60,247 nucleotides of DNA from Avimonoglobus sp965151315 (GTDB lineage Bacteria; Bacillota; Clostridia; UBA1381). The translations under genes and the position numbers were made by a program. Below are positions 24,216 through 32,547 of this stretch, piece by piece. Position 1 is the stretch's first letter. The number at the start of each line of letters is the position of its first letter. The stretch spans positions 1-60,247 of the forward strand of contig CBCTZG010000005.1 in the NCBI GenBank assembly GCA_965151315.1, given 5' to 3'. A model generated the notes under the pieces. It did no database searches and was not told where the DNA came from. It worked only from the letters and a program-made list of their open reading frames with translations.

Positions 24216-25778
24216 TTATTCTGCGAGATCAATATACAGGGTTTCGCCTTCAGCCTTTACTTCTGCGCCAAGAACCTCAGAATAGAAGTCTACAGGTACA
24301 AAAGTTACGGCATAGTTTTCATCATCCATGGTGATTTGTACAGGCGCTTTTGACAAGGTAAACGGCGTCATTCTTGCCTTATTATATTGGTTAACGCCAA
24401 CATTAAAGTTTACGCCCATCGGAACAGTTCCCACGCTGACAGCCTGCACTACATTATCCCAGCCGACTTCCAGGCCAAGCGCTTCAGATACAGACCGGAC
24501 AGGTACCATCCCTGTAATTGACGCGTCGTCTACATCAATCGTAATTTCTGTTCCATTGGCAATGGCCTTCCGGTAAATTTTATTCAAATCCACTTCCGTA
24601 GAATCTGCGGGCTGCTCCTCGTCCAAAACGATAACTAGCTCCGGCGTGGTCTGCGGCGGCAGGCTCCGTGTGGTAACTGTGTAGAACACCACAAGGCTGC
24701 GTCCCTCTAAATCGCCGGTAAACGCTTCACCGTTCTCACCGACAGTCTTGACTTCCTCGTTATGATGCATAACCAGCGTTCTTCCGCTGCTCAGGTAAGA
24801 CCCATTTTCCATCTTGACAAACCGGTCAACCGTTACAGACGTGGGATCCTCTTCATCTAAGACTACAACAACATCCGCAGTATACCGGGGCGGATAAATC
24901 ATGATCATAGGCTTGTTGCCGTCGGCAAAAATCGAAATTTTTGTACCCTTCTGAATATTTTCCTTGCCGACTTTTTCGCCTTTTTGGTTTAAGATCAATG
25001 TATCGTCAGTGATATTCACATCAAATACATTTTCCCCCTCTTCCACATGGATCATATCGCCGATCTCAGCTACAGTACCTGTCTGGCTTCCATAGCCAAC
25101 GGGCATTTCCTCTGCGGGCTCTGTCTCAGCAGCATCTTCCTTTTCGGTATCCTGCTCCTGGTCCATCACAACAATCAATTCCGGCGTAGTCTGCGCAGGA
25201 ATACTCATTGTGGATATACTGTAGAATACGATTAGATCCCGGCCTTCTAAATCACCTTCAAAATCCGCGCCGGCTTCATCCACAATCTTGGCGTCTTCCG
25301 GCAGATTCAAAGACAGGGTATACCCCTGATTGGTCAGACGTCCGGTTTCATCTGTCCGGAAGGTATCGACTGTAACAGAACCAATCTCGTCCTCCAATAC
25401 AATAAATACATCCGGTGTATAAACCGGCGGCTCAATCAGCGGAGCCGGCGTATTGACGTTTACAAAGCCTAAAATCTCAACGTCCGCCTTTAGGTCGTCT
25501 TTGGTCAGCTTTTCGCCTTTATTATTATAAACTAAAGCGTCATCGGCAATATCCAGGAAAAATTCTTCCTTGCCCTGGATTGTCAGCCGGTTTTCATTTA
25601 CCTCCGCAATCGGTCCGCCATAGATTATGTACTGGGCCTGGGCTTCTGCCGGATTTTCAGCTACATCCGTATTCTCTAACGGATTTACAACCGACTCTGA
25701 CGTTTCTTCAGCAAATACCGCAGCACTGCTGGTTAAAATCCCAAGTGCCAATATAACGGATAAAACTTTCTTTTTCAT
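24216..25778 (-). CDS. Secreted protein with tandem duplicated domain and C-terminal stalk domain
   Basis: A 520-residue protein with a signal peptide (MKKKVLSVILALGILTSSAA, cleavage near VFA-EE). Two similar units of about 160 residues follow. Unit one (about 50-210) has YTPDVFIVLEDE, SVTVDTF, FEGDLEGRDLIVFYSISTMS and PAQTTPELIVVMDQE. Unit two (about 225-395) has YTADVVVVLDEE, SVTVDRF, FTGDLEGRSLVVFYTVTTRS and PPQTTPELVIVLDEE. The last about 115 residues form a copper-amine-oxidase-N-type stalk domain (MVPVRSVSEALGLEVGW; VPVDFYSEVLGAEV), common on clostridial surface proteins. Function is unknown; a surface-binding or scaffold role is likely. The strong duplication points to an ancestral single-unit protein. 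Confidence 0.82.
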   Translation of the reverse strand: MKKKVLSVILALGILTSSAAVFAEETSESVVNPLENTDVAENPAEAQAQYIIYGGPIAEVNENRLTIQGKEEFFLDIADDALVYNNKGEKLTKDDLKADVEILGFVNVNTPAPLIEPPVYTPDVFIVLEDEIGSVTVDTFRTDETGRLTNQGYTLSLNLPEDAKIVDEAGADFEGDLEGRDLIVFYSISTMSIPAQTTPELIVVMDQEQDTEKEDAAETEPAEEMPVGYGSQTGTVAEIGDMIHVEEGENVFDVNITDDTLILNQKGEKVGKENIQKGTKISIFADGNKPMIMIYPPRYTADVVVVLDEEDPTSVTVDRFVKMENGSYLSSGRTLVMHHNEEVKTVGENGEAFTGDLEGRSLVVFYTVTTRSLPPQTTPELVIVLDEEQPADSTEVDLNKIYRKAIANGTEITIDVDDASITGMVPVRSVSEALGLEVGWDNVVQAVSVGTVPMGVNFNVGVNQYNKARMTPFTLSKAPVQITMDDENYAVTFVPVDFYSEVLGAEVKAEGETLYIDLAE

Positions 25779-25984
25779 TATACATCTTTCCTTTCCTGTA
25801 AATGTTTATAAACCTTTCGGCCTATTTGTTATATTAGACGGCACAAAACATTTTTTGTTCCAAAAAATAAAAAAAATTTTTATAATTTCAAAAAAACCGG
25901 GCAGAATAATAGTATACAGGGATCAAAAACAAACCTGCAAAGCTGATAAAAACGCCGTCTGTGGGCGGCAGAATGGAGTATGCT

Positions 25985-26326
25985 ATGAATAAAAATATAA
26001 AGCTTTTAATTTTGGCTGGAATCATGGCCCTGGCCCTGAGCGGCTGCGGAACAAATAATCAAGACAATGCCGCCCCGACCCCGTCGGCTACATCTACACC
26101 CTCAATGAATGACAAAAACAGCGTAGAAGAAGGCACAAAGGATGTCGGCGAAGATGTTGGAAACGGCGTAAAAGATGCTGCAGACGGCGTCGGAAACGCT
26201 GTCAAAGACGCGGCTGAGGGCGCAGGAAACGCCGCTAAGGATCTGGCGGAAGGCGCCGGCGGCGCGGTAGATAACGCCGGCAAGGCCGTTGGAGACGCAG
26301 TAGAAGGCGTAACCGGCAACAAATAA
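25985..26326 (+). CDS. Lipoprotein with 11-residue amphipathic (LEA-like) repeats
   Basis: A 113-residue lipoprotein: signal peptide KLLILAGIMALALSGCG with lipobox LSGC, a Thr/Ser/Pro-rich linker, then nearly perfect 11-residue repeats such as VGNGVKDAADG, VGNAVKDAAEG, AGNAAKDLAEG and AGGAVDNAGKA. This 11-mer period is the hallmark of group 3 LEA and similar desiccation-related or lipid-surface helices. In bacteria such proteins are usually uncharacterised. GGAG lies 7 bases before the ATG; an ATG 12 bases upstream is less well placed. A terminator follows directly. Its function is not known. Confidence 0.8.
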   Translation: MNKNIKLLILAGIMALALSGCGTNNQDNAAPTPSATSTPSMNDKNSVEEGTKDVGEDVGNGVKDAADGVGNAVKDAAEGAGNAAKDLAEGAGGAVDNAGKAVGDAVEGVTGNK

Positions 26327-26334
26327 TAATATAC

Positions 26335-26362
26335 AAAACGCCGGGTTATCCGGCGTTTTTTT
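26335..26362 (+). terminator. Terminator of the lipoprotein gene
   Basis: AAAACGCCGG, loop GTTAT, CCGGCGTTTT and further T residues. Confidence 0.85.
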
Positions 26363-26368
26363 ACAAAG

Positions 26369-26505
26369 AAAAACAGCCTGCAAAAGCAGGCTGAAAATGC
26401 ACGGGTAAACTTTATCCGCATGTGTGGTGAAACGAATAAAGTTTACCTGAGATTCCCTTAGATGCATCGGGAATCTCTAGTAGAGTAACATATAAACATG
26501 TTACT
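26369..26505 (-). ncRNA. Candidate small RNA with three perfect hairpins and a terminator
   Basis: Within the 218-base gap between convergent genes, the minus strand has a near-consensus promoter followed by four hairpins. Hairpin one is AGTAACAT/ATGTTACT (26484-26491 with 26498-26505). Hairpin two is the 9-bp GAGATTCCC/GGGAATCTC (26449-26457 with 26469-26477), with palindromic GATGCATC in its loop. Hairpin three is the 12-bp GGTAAACTTTAT/ATAAAGTTTACC (26404-26415 with 26436-26447) with a 20-base loop. The terminator CAGCCTGC/GCAGGCTG (26374-26393) is followed by five T residues. All arms are perfectly paired, and no open frame fits. The RNA of about 137 nt matches no family I know; the downstream gene is in the same direction but ends here, so it is not a leader. 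Confidence 0.65.
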
Positions 26506-26508
26506 TAT

Positions 26509-26536
26509 AGTATATCACAAAAATTCAATTTGTCAA
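26509..26536 (-). promoter_or_regulatory. Promoter of the 26.4-kb candidate small RNA
   Basis: Minus strand TTGACA (26536-26531), 16-base spacer, TATACT (26514-26509). It is just past the stop of the DnaI-like gene. Confidence 0.7.
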
Positions 26537-26544
26537 GAGGAAAT

Positions 26545-27525
26545 TTAATAATTTTTAAATTTTTCAATCCGGATATCCCTGCCGCAAAATTCCAAAATAT
26601 CAAATGACTCATACAGCCGGGAAACAAACCGGGGCGAATAGGCCTTTTCTAAATCCTTCATGCCTAAATTGGTGCTGATAATCATCTTTTTTCTCTTCGC
26701 CAGCCGGTCATTCACCAGATCGAACAGAAACGGGACAGATGTTTTAGACAGGAATTCCGTGCCTAAATCGTCGATAATCAACAGATCCGCATCGTAAAGC
26801 GCCGATATTGACTCTTCATCCGCCCGGGAAAACCGATAATCATCATACAAGTTAAACAGCCGGGTCGCACGGATATATAAAACCGTCCTGCCCTGGGCCA
26901 GTACCGCTTTTGCCACCGCGCTGGACAAAAATGTTTTGCCAACCCCTGTGCCGCCATAAAATAAAAGGCTTCTGCCATAATCCGAAAATTTTTCACAGAA
27001 CATTTGGCAATGGTGCAGGATATTCCGCATAATATCCCGTTCAGAGGATGTTGCGCTGGCCGGCTTTTTATCAGAATAAAAATCCAAGGAAAAATGTTCA
27101 AAATCCTGCTCCGCCATAGCCTCCGTCAAATTTGCGTCCCGGTACGCCCGGCTGATCAGCTTCTGGGTAAAGCACTGGCATTTCTGGCTTCCCACATAGC
27201 CTGTATCCTGACATTGAGAACACTGATACTGCAGCTTGGCATAATCCGCCGAAATCCCATTCGCTTCTAAGAGCGCCGATTTTTCAGCATTCAGCGCCTG
27301 CAGCCGCTGATTGAAGGCGGCATTATATTTTGCGCTGTTTTCTGGATCCTGCATAATTTTTTTCGTATTTTCAAAGCCCTCCCGGTTGATTTGCCTGTCA
27401 ATCCTGCCAATTTCCGGCACTTGATCATACACAGCCTGCACCCGGCGGTCCCGAAGAAGCTGCGCCCTGGTCCTGGCTTCCTCATACTCATTCATAATCT
27501 CGGTAATATGTGTGTGCAGATCCAT
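26545..27525 (-). CDS. DnaI/DnaC-like helicase loader ATPase
   Basis: A 326-residue AAA+ protein. The N-terminal half is helical with a zinc-binding cluster CSQCQDTGYVGSQKCQC (four Cys, about 102-118), as in B. subtilis DnaI. The ATPase domain has Walker A GGTGVGKTFLSS (191-202), Walker B LLIIDDLGTE and sensor IISTNL. DnaI-type proteins load the replicative helicase DnaC/DnaB at the origin. It is the last gene of a minus-strand set that begins at dnaA, an arrangement that would place initiator and loader under linked expression. No dnaB or dnaD gene is nearby. Confidence 0.9.
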   Translation of the reverse strand: MDLHTHITEIMNEYEEARTRAQLLRDRRVQAVYDQVPEIGRIDRQINREGFENTKKIMQDPENSAKYNAAFNQRLQALNAEKSALLEANGISADYAKLQYQCSQCQDTGYVGSQKCQCFTQKLISRAYRDANLTEAMAEQDFEHFSLDFYSDKKPASATSSERDIMRNILHHCQMFCEKFSDYGRSLLFYGGTGVGKTFLSSAVAKAVLAQGRTVLYIRATRLFNLYDDYRFSRADEESISALYDADLLIIDDLGTEFLSKTSVPFLFDLVNDRLAKRKKMIISTNLGMKDLEKAYSPRFVSRLYESFDILEFCGRDIRIEKFKNY

Positions 27526-27536
27526 GGCTGCCCCTC

Positions 27537-28988
27537 CTAAACTTGAGAAAACCCGTTCTTTTCCATAATTGTAATAATTTCATCTTTTTTTGCCAAAATA
27601 TCCGGGAACCTGCGGATATATTCCAGCGGCTCCTTAAAGTTGAAAATCCGCTCGATCCGATCCCCCATCACCAGCTTTGTAGAACCGCCGCCGCCCAACG
27701 CGATAATCGTCTGGACCTCCTCCATGATATTCACATTATAAAAAGAAAAATGCCCCGCCTTAGCATAACCCACATTTTCCAAATTTCCAGATATATTTTT
27801 CTGCCGGTACATATAATACGGCTGATAACCCAGCGCCGCCATTTTTTTCTGGGTATAGCCCAGCATTTCGTTCATGGCGCTGGCCTCTGTCAGCTCCACG
27901 CCGGTAAACCGCAGCGCAGCCGCCCGTTTTTTACACATACAATGCACGGTAATATTTTCCGGCCCCAGCTCCGCTACCTGATCCAAGCTCACCCGGAACA
28001 TAGCAGCGGTCTCCTCCGGCAGGCCGGCAATCAAATCCATATTGATATTGGAAAATCCTGCCTCCCGGGCCATCCAGAAGCTTTCCCGGATCATTTCCGG
28101 CGTATGTGCCCGGCCGATCTTTTCCAGCGTAATTTGATGCATACTCTGTGGATTGATGCTGATCCGGTCAACACCGCCCCGCCTGGCGGCCGCCAGCTTT
28201 TCCACCGTAATCGTATCCGGCCGCCCGGCTTCTAAGGTAAATTCCCGAATATCGGAAAACGGAAAATTTTCTCCCAGCGCATAAAAAATCTTTTCTAAAA
28301 GCGCGGCCGGCAGTGTAGTAGGCGTTCCCCCGCCGATATAAATATTTTCAATATGCAGCCCCAGCCTATCCGTGATCTCCCTGGTTTTTCGGATCTCCTG
28401 CACCAGGCAGTCCACAAAAGGCTCCATATACTTCCCGCTGATCCGGATATCCGTTGAGACAAAGGAACAGTATAAACATCGGGTCGGGCAGAATGGGATA
28501 CCGATATACAGGCTGACCCCATTTTTTTTCCGCTGCGCCAAAATACTTTTTTCATTGGCCGCCACGTCCATAGCCAGGCTTGTCTTTTCCTCCGTTACCC
28601 CACAGTAAGCGAACAAACGCCGCACATCCTCAGAGTCATATCCCTGCTCCATAAATTCACGGACATATTTGGCCGGCCGGATCCCGGACATGATCCCCCA
28701 GGGGAGCTGGACATCCCGGATTTTTTTTGCGCAGCCTACAAAGCTTTTTGTGCAGGCGTATACATACAGCTTCTTTTTCGAAATGGCTTCAGATCCAAAG
28801 GGATAGTTGTCAAAATAATCAAAAAAATATGTTTCTTCCTGAAAGATAATTTCTGTATATACATTCAGAACACCTGCGTTCCAAGACAGATTTGTAAAAA
28901 TAAACCCATCCTCCGCCGGGCCGAAAAACAGCTTAATAAACACCTGCATTTCCCGTGGACAGGCAAATCCGTTTTGAATCAGCTGCAT
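27537..28988 (-). CDS. hemZ: HemZ-family coproporphyrinogen dehydrogenase-like radical SAM protein
   Basis: A 483-residue radical SAM enzyme. The [4Fe-4S] motif CPTRCLYC is at about 167-174, in GIPFCPTRCLYCSF, followed by NIYIGGGTPTTLPA (SAM-binding GGGTP). An N-terminal extension of about 160 residues without iron-sulfur ligands marks the HemZ group rather than HemN. HemZ is named for oxygen-independent coproporphyrinogen oxidation, but many clostridia lacking haem synthesis keep it, so the real substrate is unsure. It begins 4 bases after the MBL gene stops, so co-translation is likely. Confidence 0.9.
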   Translation of the reverse strand: MQLIQNGFACPREMQVFIKLFFGPAEDGFIFTNLSWNAGVLNVYTEIIFQEETYFFDYFDNYPFGSEAISKKKLYVYACTKSFVGCAKKIRDVQLPWGIMSGIRPAKYVREFMEQGYDSEDVRRLFAYCGVTEEKTSLAMDVAANEKSILAQRKKNGVSLYIGIPFCPTRCLYCSFVSTDIRISGKYMEPFVDCLVQEIRKTREITDRLGLHIENIYIGGGTPTTLPAALLEKIFYALGENFPFSDIREFTLEAGRPDTITVEKLAAARRGGVDRISINPQSMHQITLEKIGRAHTPEMIRESFWMAREAGFSNINMDLIAGLPEETAAMFRVSLDQVAELGPENITVHCMCKKRAAALRFTGVELTEASAMNEMLGYTQKKMAALGYQPYYMYRQKNISGNLENVGYAKAGHFSFYNVNIMEEVQTIIALGGGGSTKLVMGDRIERIFNFKEPLEYIRRFPDILAKKDEIITIMEKNGFSQV

Positions 28989-28992
28989 TCCA

Positions 28993-29616
28993 TCACGCCT
29001 TTACATACAAATTGAATTTCTGTTCATACCCGATCTGGGTATCGTTGCCATGCCCGCAGTGGACAATGGTTTCTGCCGGCAGGGTATATAATTTATGCCG
29101 GATGGAAGCCACCAGCGTATCCTCGTCGCCGGTAGGCAGATCCCATCGGCCCACATCCCGCAAAAACAGCGTGTCCCCGGAAAATAAATGTCCGTCAACG
29201 AAATAGCACATACCGCCGTTGGTGTGGCCCGGCGTGGCAATACATTGGATTTCCATCCCGCATACCTCTATCGTCTGTCCATCTTCTAAAATTACCTCGC
29301 ACGGATCTTCCGTCATGGGGCTGCCAAAGCCATAGGAAACATTGGTTTTTGGGTTTTGAATGTTCAGATTGCATTCCACAGAAGCGCAGACCTTCGCCCC
29401 TGTGGCTTCCCGCAGTTCTGCCAAGCCGGCAATATGGTCGTAATGGCAGTGGGTCAGGAAAATATATTGGATCTTCGCCCCTATTTGGGCTGCCTTTTCC
29501 AGGATCCGCTTTACCTCGCAGCCCGGATCAACCACAATGCAGCCTTTGTCCGGCGCCTGGCAGACAATAAAGCAGTTTTGATTCATCTCATACGCGACAA
29601 CGCGTTCAATTTCCAT
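28993..29616 (-). CDS. MBL-fold metallo-hydrolase (YqgX/glyoxalase II-like)
   Basis: A 207-residue metallo-beta-lactamase-fold enzyme. The dinuclear site is visible: THCHYDHIAG (HxHxDH), the third His in ATPGHTNGG, the bridging Asp in LFSGDTLF and a final His in VHCGHGND. Length matches the short glyoxalase II-like YqgX group, not full glyoxalase II. The substrate is unknown; hydrolysis of a thioester is plausible. It lies 19 bases after dnaN and 4 before hemZ in the same direction. Confidence 0.92.
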   Translation of the reverse strand: MEIERVVAYEMNQNCFIVCQAPDKGCIVVDPGCEVKRILEKAAQIGAKIQYIFLTHCHYDHIAGLAELREATGAKVCASVECNLNIQNPKTNVSYGFGSPMTEDPCEVILEDGQTIEVCGMEIQCIATPGHTNGGMCYFVDGHLFSGDTLFLRDVGRWDLPTGDEDTLVASIRHKLYTLPAETIVHCGHGNDTQIGYEQKFNLYVKA

Positions 29617-29635
29617 ATGCCGCTGCCCCCTTCTG

Positions 29636-30763
29636 TCAGTTATACAGCCGTACCGGCAAAATCATATAGGTATAGTTATCTTCTTTGGTAGATCGGATAA
29701 AACAGGAGCTCCTTGGATTGGAAAACTCGATTTTCACCTCGTCCTCCTCACAGGCCCGCAGCGCCTCTAACAGATATTTATAGTTAAAGCCGATCTCCAA
29801 ATCGTCCCCGCTGACGTTTGCTTCCACTACATCGTGAACCTTTCCCTTCCCGGTAATACAGGTCAGCTCGATCCGGTCTAAGGTAATGTTCAGCCGAACC
29901 GGCACCTTTTCCGCCTTGGCGGTCATATCGTCGTTAATCAAAAGGGCCGCCCGGTCTAGGCTGTCGGAAAGGCTTTTCGTATCCACCAGCACATAAATAC
30001 TGTTGGGCGTGGACAAAATGGGGGCGTAATTGATATATTCACCCTCTAAAAGCCGGGTAACCACCTTATATGTACCAAAATCAAAGAGTACATGCCGGTC
30101 GGACACGATAATATCCACCGGCTCCTCCTCGTCCTTCAATACCTTCAGCAGCTCCCGCAGGGTCAGTCCGGGAATAATAAACTTTTTATTTTCCAGGGAA
30201 GCGTCTACTACCTCTTTAATAATCGCCAGCCGGTAGCCATCTGTAGCCACTACGCTTAAAACCCCGGTATCAATCTCAAACAGGGAGCCGGTGAGGACCG
30301 GTTTTCTGGCTTCGTTCACCGATACGGAAAAAATGGTCTTGCGGATCATTTTTTTCAGCTTGTCCTGCTGCATCCGGAACCGATAGGTCTCGTTGATTTC
30401 CGGAACCGCCGGATACTCGTTGGCGGACAGCCCCTGGATATTGAATTCGCTCTGCCGGCATTTGATGGTCATAATATTGTTTTCTTCATTGACTGTAATG
30501 GTAATTTCATCGTCCGGCAGCCGGCGGATGATTTCGCCAAACATTTTCGAGCTGATGGCAATGCTGCCCCCTTCCGGGATACTGCATACGCTGTTATATT
30601 CTACGCAAAGGTCAAGATTGTTAGCTGTAACCGTCATCAGGCCCTTGGCGTCCGCGTCAATCTTGATGCATTCTAAAATCGGCATAATGGATTTTGCGGA
30701 TACTGCCTTCTGCACTGTGTTGATAACGTCTAAAAGCTGTATTTTGTGGCATACGATTTTCAT
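29636..30763 (-). CDS. dnaN: DNA polymerase III beta subunit (sliding clamp)
   Basis: A 375-residue beta clamp with three repeated clamp domains. It shows MKIVCHKIQLLDVINTVQKA at the start, EFNIQGLSANEYPAVPEI in the middle and the C-terminal DNYTYMILPVRL, which forms part of the hydrophobic cleft. The start at 30763, after GAGGAAAA, is preferred to the ATG 21 bases upstream. It lies downstream of dnaA in the same direction, with the origin between. recF, gyrB and gyrA do not follow, unlike the textbook Firmicutes order. Confidence 0.97.
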   Translation of the reverse strand: MKIVCHKIQLLDVINTVQKAVSAKSIMPILECIKIDADAKGLMTVTANNLDLCVEYNSVCSIPEGGSIAISSKMFGEIIRRLPDDEITITVNEENNIMTIKCRQSEFNIQGLSANEYPAVPEINETYRFRMQQDKLKKMIRKTIFSVSVNEARKPVLTGSLFEIDTGVLSVVATDGYRLAIIKEVVDASLENKKFIIPGLTLRELLKVLKDEEEPVDIIVSDRHVLFDFGTYKVVTRLLEGEYINYAPILSTPNSIYVLVDTKSLSDSLDRAALLINDDMTAKAEKVPVRLNITLDRIELTCITGKGKVHDVVEANVSGDDLEIGFNYKYLLEALRACEEDEVKIEFSNPRSSCFIRSTKEDNYTYMILPVRLYN

Positions 30764-31016
30764 ATGTTTTCCTCTTTTCTCCACATAGATTTACGTACCT
30801 ACGTACGTATAATATAATAATAATATAATAGTAGTATTAGCAGTAGGGACGGGGATTGGATGGATATCCACCATAACTCCCGCCAATACGGAATAATTTG
30901 ATCAAAACAGACTGTTGATAAGCTGTGGATGGATCTATTTTTATACACACGTAAATTTCAGAGAAAATCAATCCACAGCCACTCCACATCTTGTCCACAG
31001 GGAAATGTGGATACTT
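30764..31016. other. oriC: Replication origin: dnaA-dnaN spacer with DnaA boxes, DnaA-trios and AT-rich unwinding region
   Basis: The spacer carries box matches TTATACACA (30941-30949), TTGTCCACA (30991-30999), complement GTATCCACA (31014-31006), complement CCATCCACA (30932-30924) and CAATCCACA (30969-30977). Moving toward dnaN comes a GC-rich patch (30847-30855). Next is a run of triplets TAG-TAG-TAT-TAG-CAG-TAG (30829-30846), then an AT-only stretch with ATAATATAATAATAATATAA (about 30808-30830). Read 3' to 5' away from the boxes the triplets are GAT-GAC-GAT-TAT-GAT-GAT, matching the DnaA-trio element in the order boxes, GC patch, trios, AT-rich that is established for B. subtilis. A nearby CGTACCTACGTACGT repeat (30793-30807) is unexplained. 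Confidence 0.85.
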
Positions 31017-32348
31017 TTACAGACTGTTCAAGTCCTTAATGATATAGTCAATATCGGCTTTCAGGCCGGTGTCTGTTTTCATGGCAGCCATAATTTTGTC
31101 TACCGCGTACATCACTGTAGTCCGGTCCCGGTTGCCAAAGGATTTGGCGATCATGACAAAATTCATATCGGTCATGGTTTTGCACAGATACATCGCGACC
31201 TGCCGGGGAAGAACGACTGCCTTCACCTTGGAATGGCCGCAAAGGTCTTCCTGCCGTACGTTATAAAATGTACAAACCTTTTCCATGATTTTCTGATGGG
31301 TAATTTTGATTACGCCGTCCTCCGGCAGGATGGAACGCAGGGCATATTCGGCAATGTTGGTGTCAATTTCCTGATGGCTGATACCGGCGTAAGCGATGAT
31401 TTTTAAAAGGGCCCCCTCTAATTCCCGGACGTTGGAGTCTACCCGTTCGGCAATATAGGAAAGTACCTTTTCCGAAATGTGTACGCTTTGATTTTCCGCT
31501 TTCTTTTTAAGGATAGCCACCCGGGTTTCATAGTCCGGGGTCAGGATATCAGTACTCAGCCCCCATTCAAACCGGGTCCGGAGCCGTTCCTCCAGTGTGA
31601 CCAGATCCTTGGGCTTGCGGTCGCTGGTTAAAACAATTTGTTTGTTATTTAAGTATAAATCGTTAAAGGTATGGAAAAATTCCTCCTGGGTACCCTCTTT
31701 CCCTTCAATGAACTGCACGTCGTCCACCAATAGCACGTCGATTTCCCGGTACCGGTGCCGGAAAGATTCCATATCCTGATCCCGGATCGAATTGGTCATA
31801 TCATTGGTAAATTTTTCACTGGTAATATAAATGACCTTTTTCCGGGGGTCGTTTTGCAGGATTTCATTGCCAATGGCCTGCATCAAATGGGTTTTTCCAA
31901 GACCGGAGTTGCCATAGAGAAAAAGCGGATTGCTTTTCCCGGGATTTTTCGCGACATTCATAGCCACAGCGGTGGCATATTCATTGGAGGTGCCCACAAC
32001 AAAGTTATCAAAGGTATAGCGCGGGTTCAGGTTCGCGGAGGATACAGCCTGGGTATGTGCCTCCGGATGTATGGGCGAAGGCTTGGGAAGCTCCGCCCCT
32101 TCCTCTACGATGATTACGTCGATCTTGACCGGCTCCGCTGTGATCTTGGATAAAGCAGATTCAATATTGGTTTTGTAGCGGAGTTCCAGCATGGTTTTGC
32201 TGATAGCAGTGGAAACCGCCAGCTGGAACCGGCCGTTTTCAAAGCTGACAGGTTTGGCGTCCCGTATATAGGTATTGTAGCCCACGATCGACTGGACGTC
32301 CTCCCGGATATAAGCAAGCGCATGCTCCCAAATCTCTTTTATATCCAT
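31017..32348 (-). CDS. dnaA: Chromosomal replication initiator DnaA
   Basis: A 443-residue initiator. Domain I (about 1-85) begins MDIKEIWEHALAYIRED. Domain III is AAA+ with NPRYTFDNFVVGTSNEYA, Walker A GNSGLGKTHLMQ, Walker B VLLVDDVQFI and the sensor region LTSDRKPKDL. Domain IV binds DnaA boxes with the signature RQVAMYLCKTMTDMNF and GNRDRTTVMYAVDKI. The start at 32348, after AGGGGGATC, is better than the longer frame. Minus-strand promoter at 32395-32423. Origin elements follow the gene. Confidence 0.98.
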   Translation of the reverse strand: MDIKEIWEHALAYIREDVQSIVGYNTYIRDAKPVSFENGRFQLAVSTAISKTMLELRYKTNIESALSKITAEPVKIDVIIVEEGAELPKPSPIHPEAHTQAVSSANLNPRYTFDNFVVGTSNEYATAVAMNVAKNPGKSNPLFLYGNSGLGKTHLMQAIGNEILQNDPRKKVIYITSEKFTNDMTNSIRDQDMESFRHRYREIDVLLVDDVQFIEGKEGTQEEFFHTFNDLYLNNKQIVLTSDRKPKDLVTLEERLRTRFEWGLSTDILTPDYETRVAILKKKAENQSVHISEKVLSYIAERVDSNVRELEGALLKIIAYAGISHQEIDTNIAEYALRSILPEDGVIKITHQKIMEKVCTFYNVRQEDLCGHSKVKAVVLPRQVAMYLCKTMTDMNFVMIAKSFGNRDRTTVMYAVDKIMAAMKTDTGLKADIDYIIKDLNSL

Positions 32349-32394
32349 GTTGATCCCCCTGTATCTTCTACATATCAATAGTTATTCATTCTAT

Positions 32395-32423
32395 ATCATA
32401 TCAGATTTTCCCCAAATTTTCAA
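32395..32423 (-). promoter_or_regulatory. dnaA promoter
   Basis: Minus strand TTGAAA (32423-32418), 17-base spacer, TATGAT (32400-32395). No DnaA box is visible around it, so autoregulation through boxes here is not suggested. Confidence 0.7.
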
Positions 32424-32547
32424 TATTATTTTTGGGAAATAAAAATAAAAAGTTATCTATTAGAATTATTTAAGTCTTATAGTATACATCAATAAATGGA
32501 TGCCTATAATAAACTATTTCTAGATATCAAAGAAAGGATTTTTAGAA

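Noticed and set aside
29349..29691. Plus-strand frames of 73 and 111 codons
   Set aside because: They are antisense to the MBL hydrolase and the end of dnaN; no start signals or domain features.
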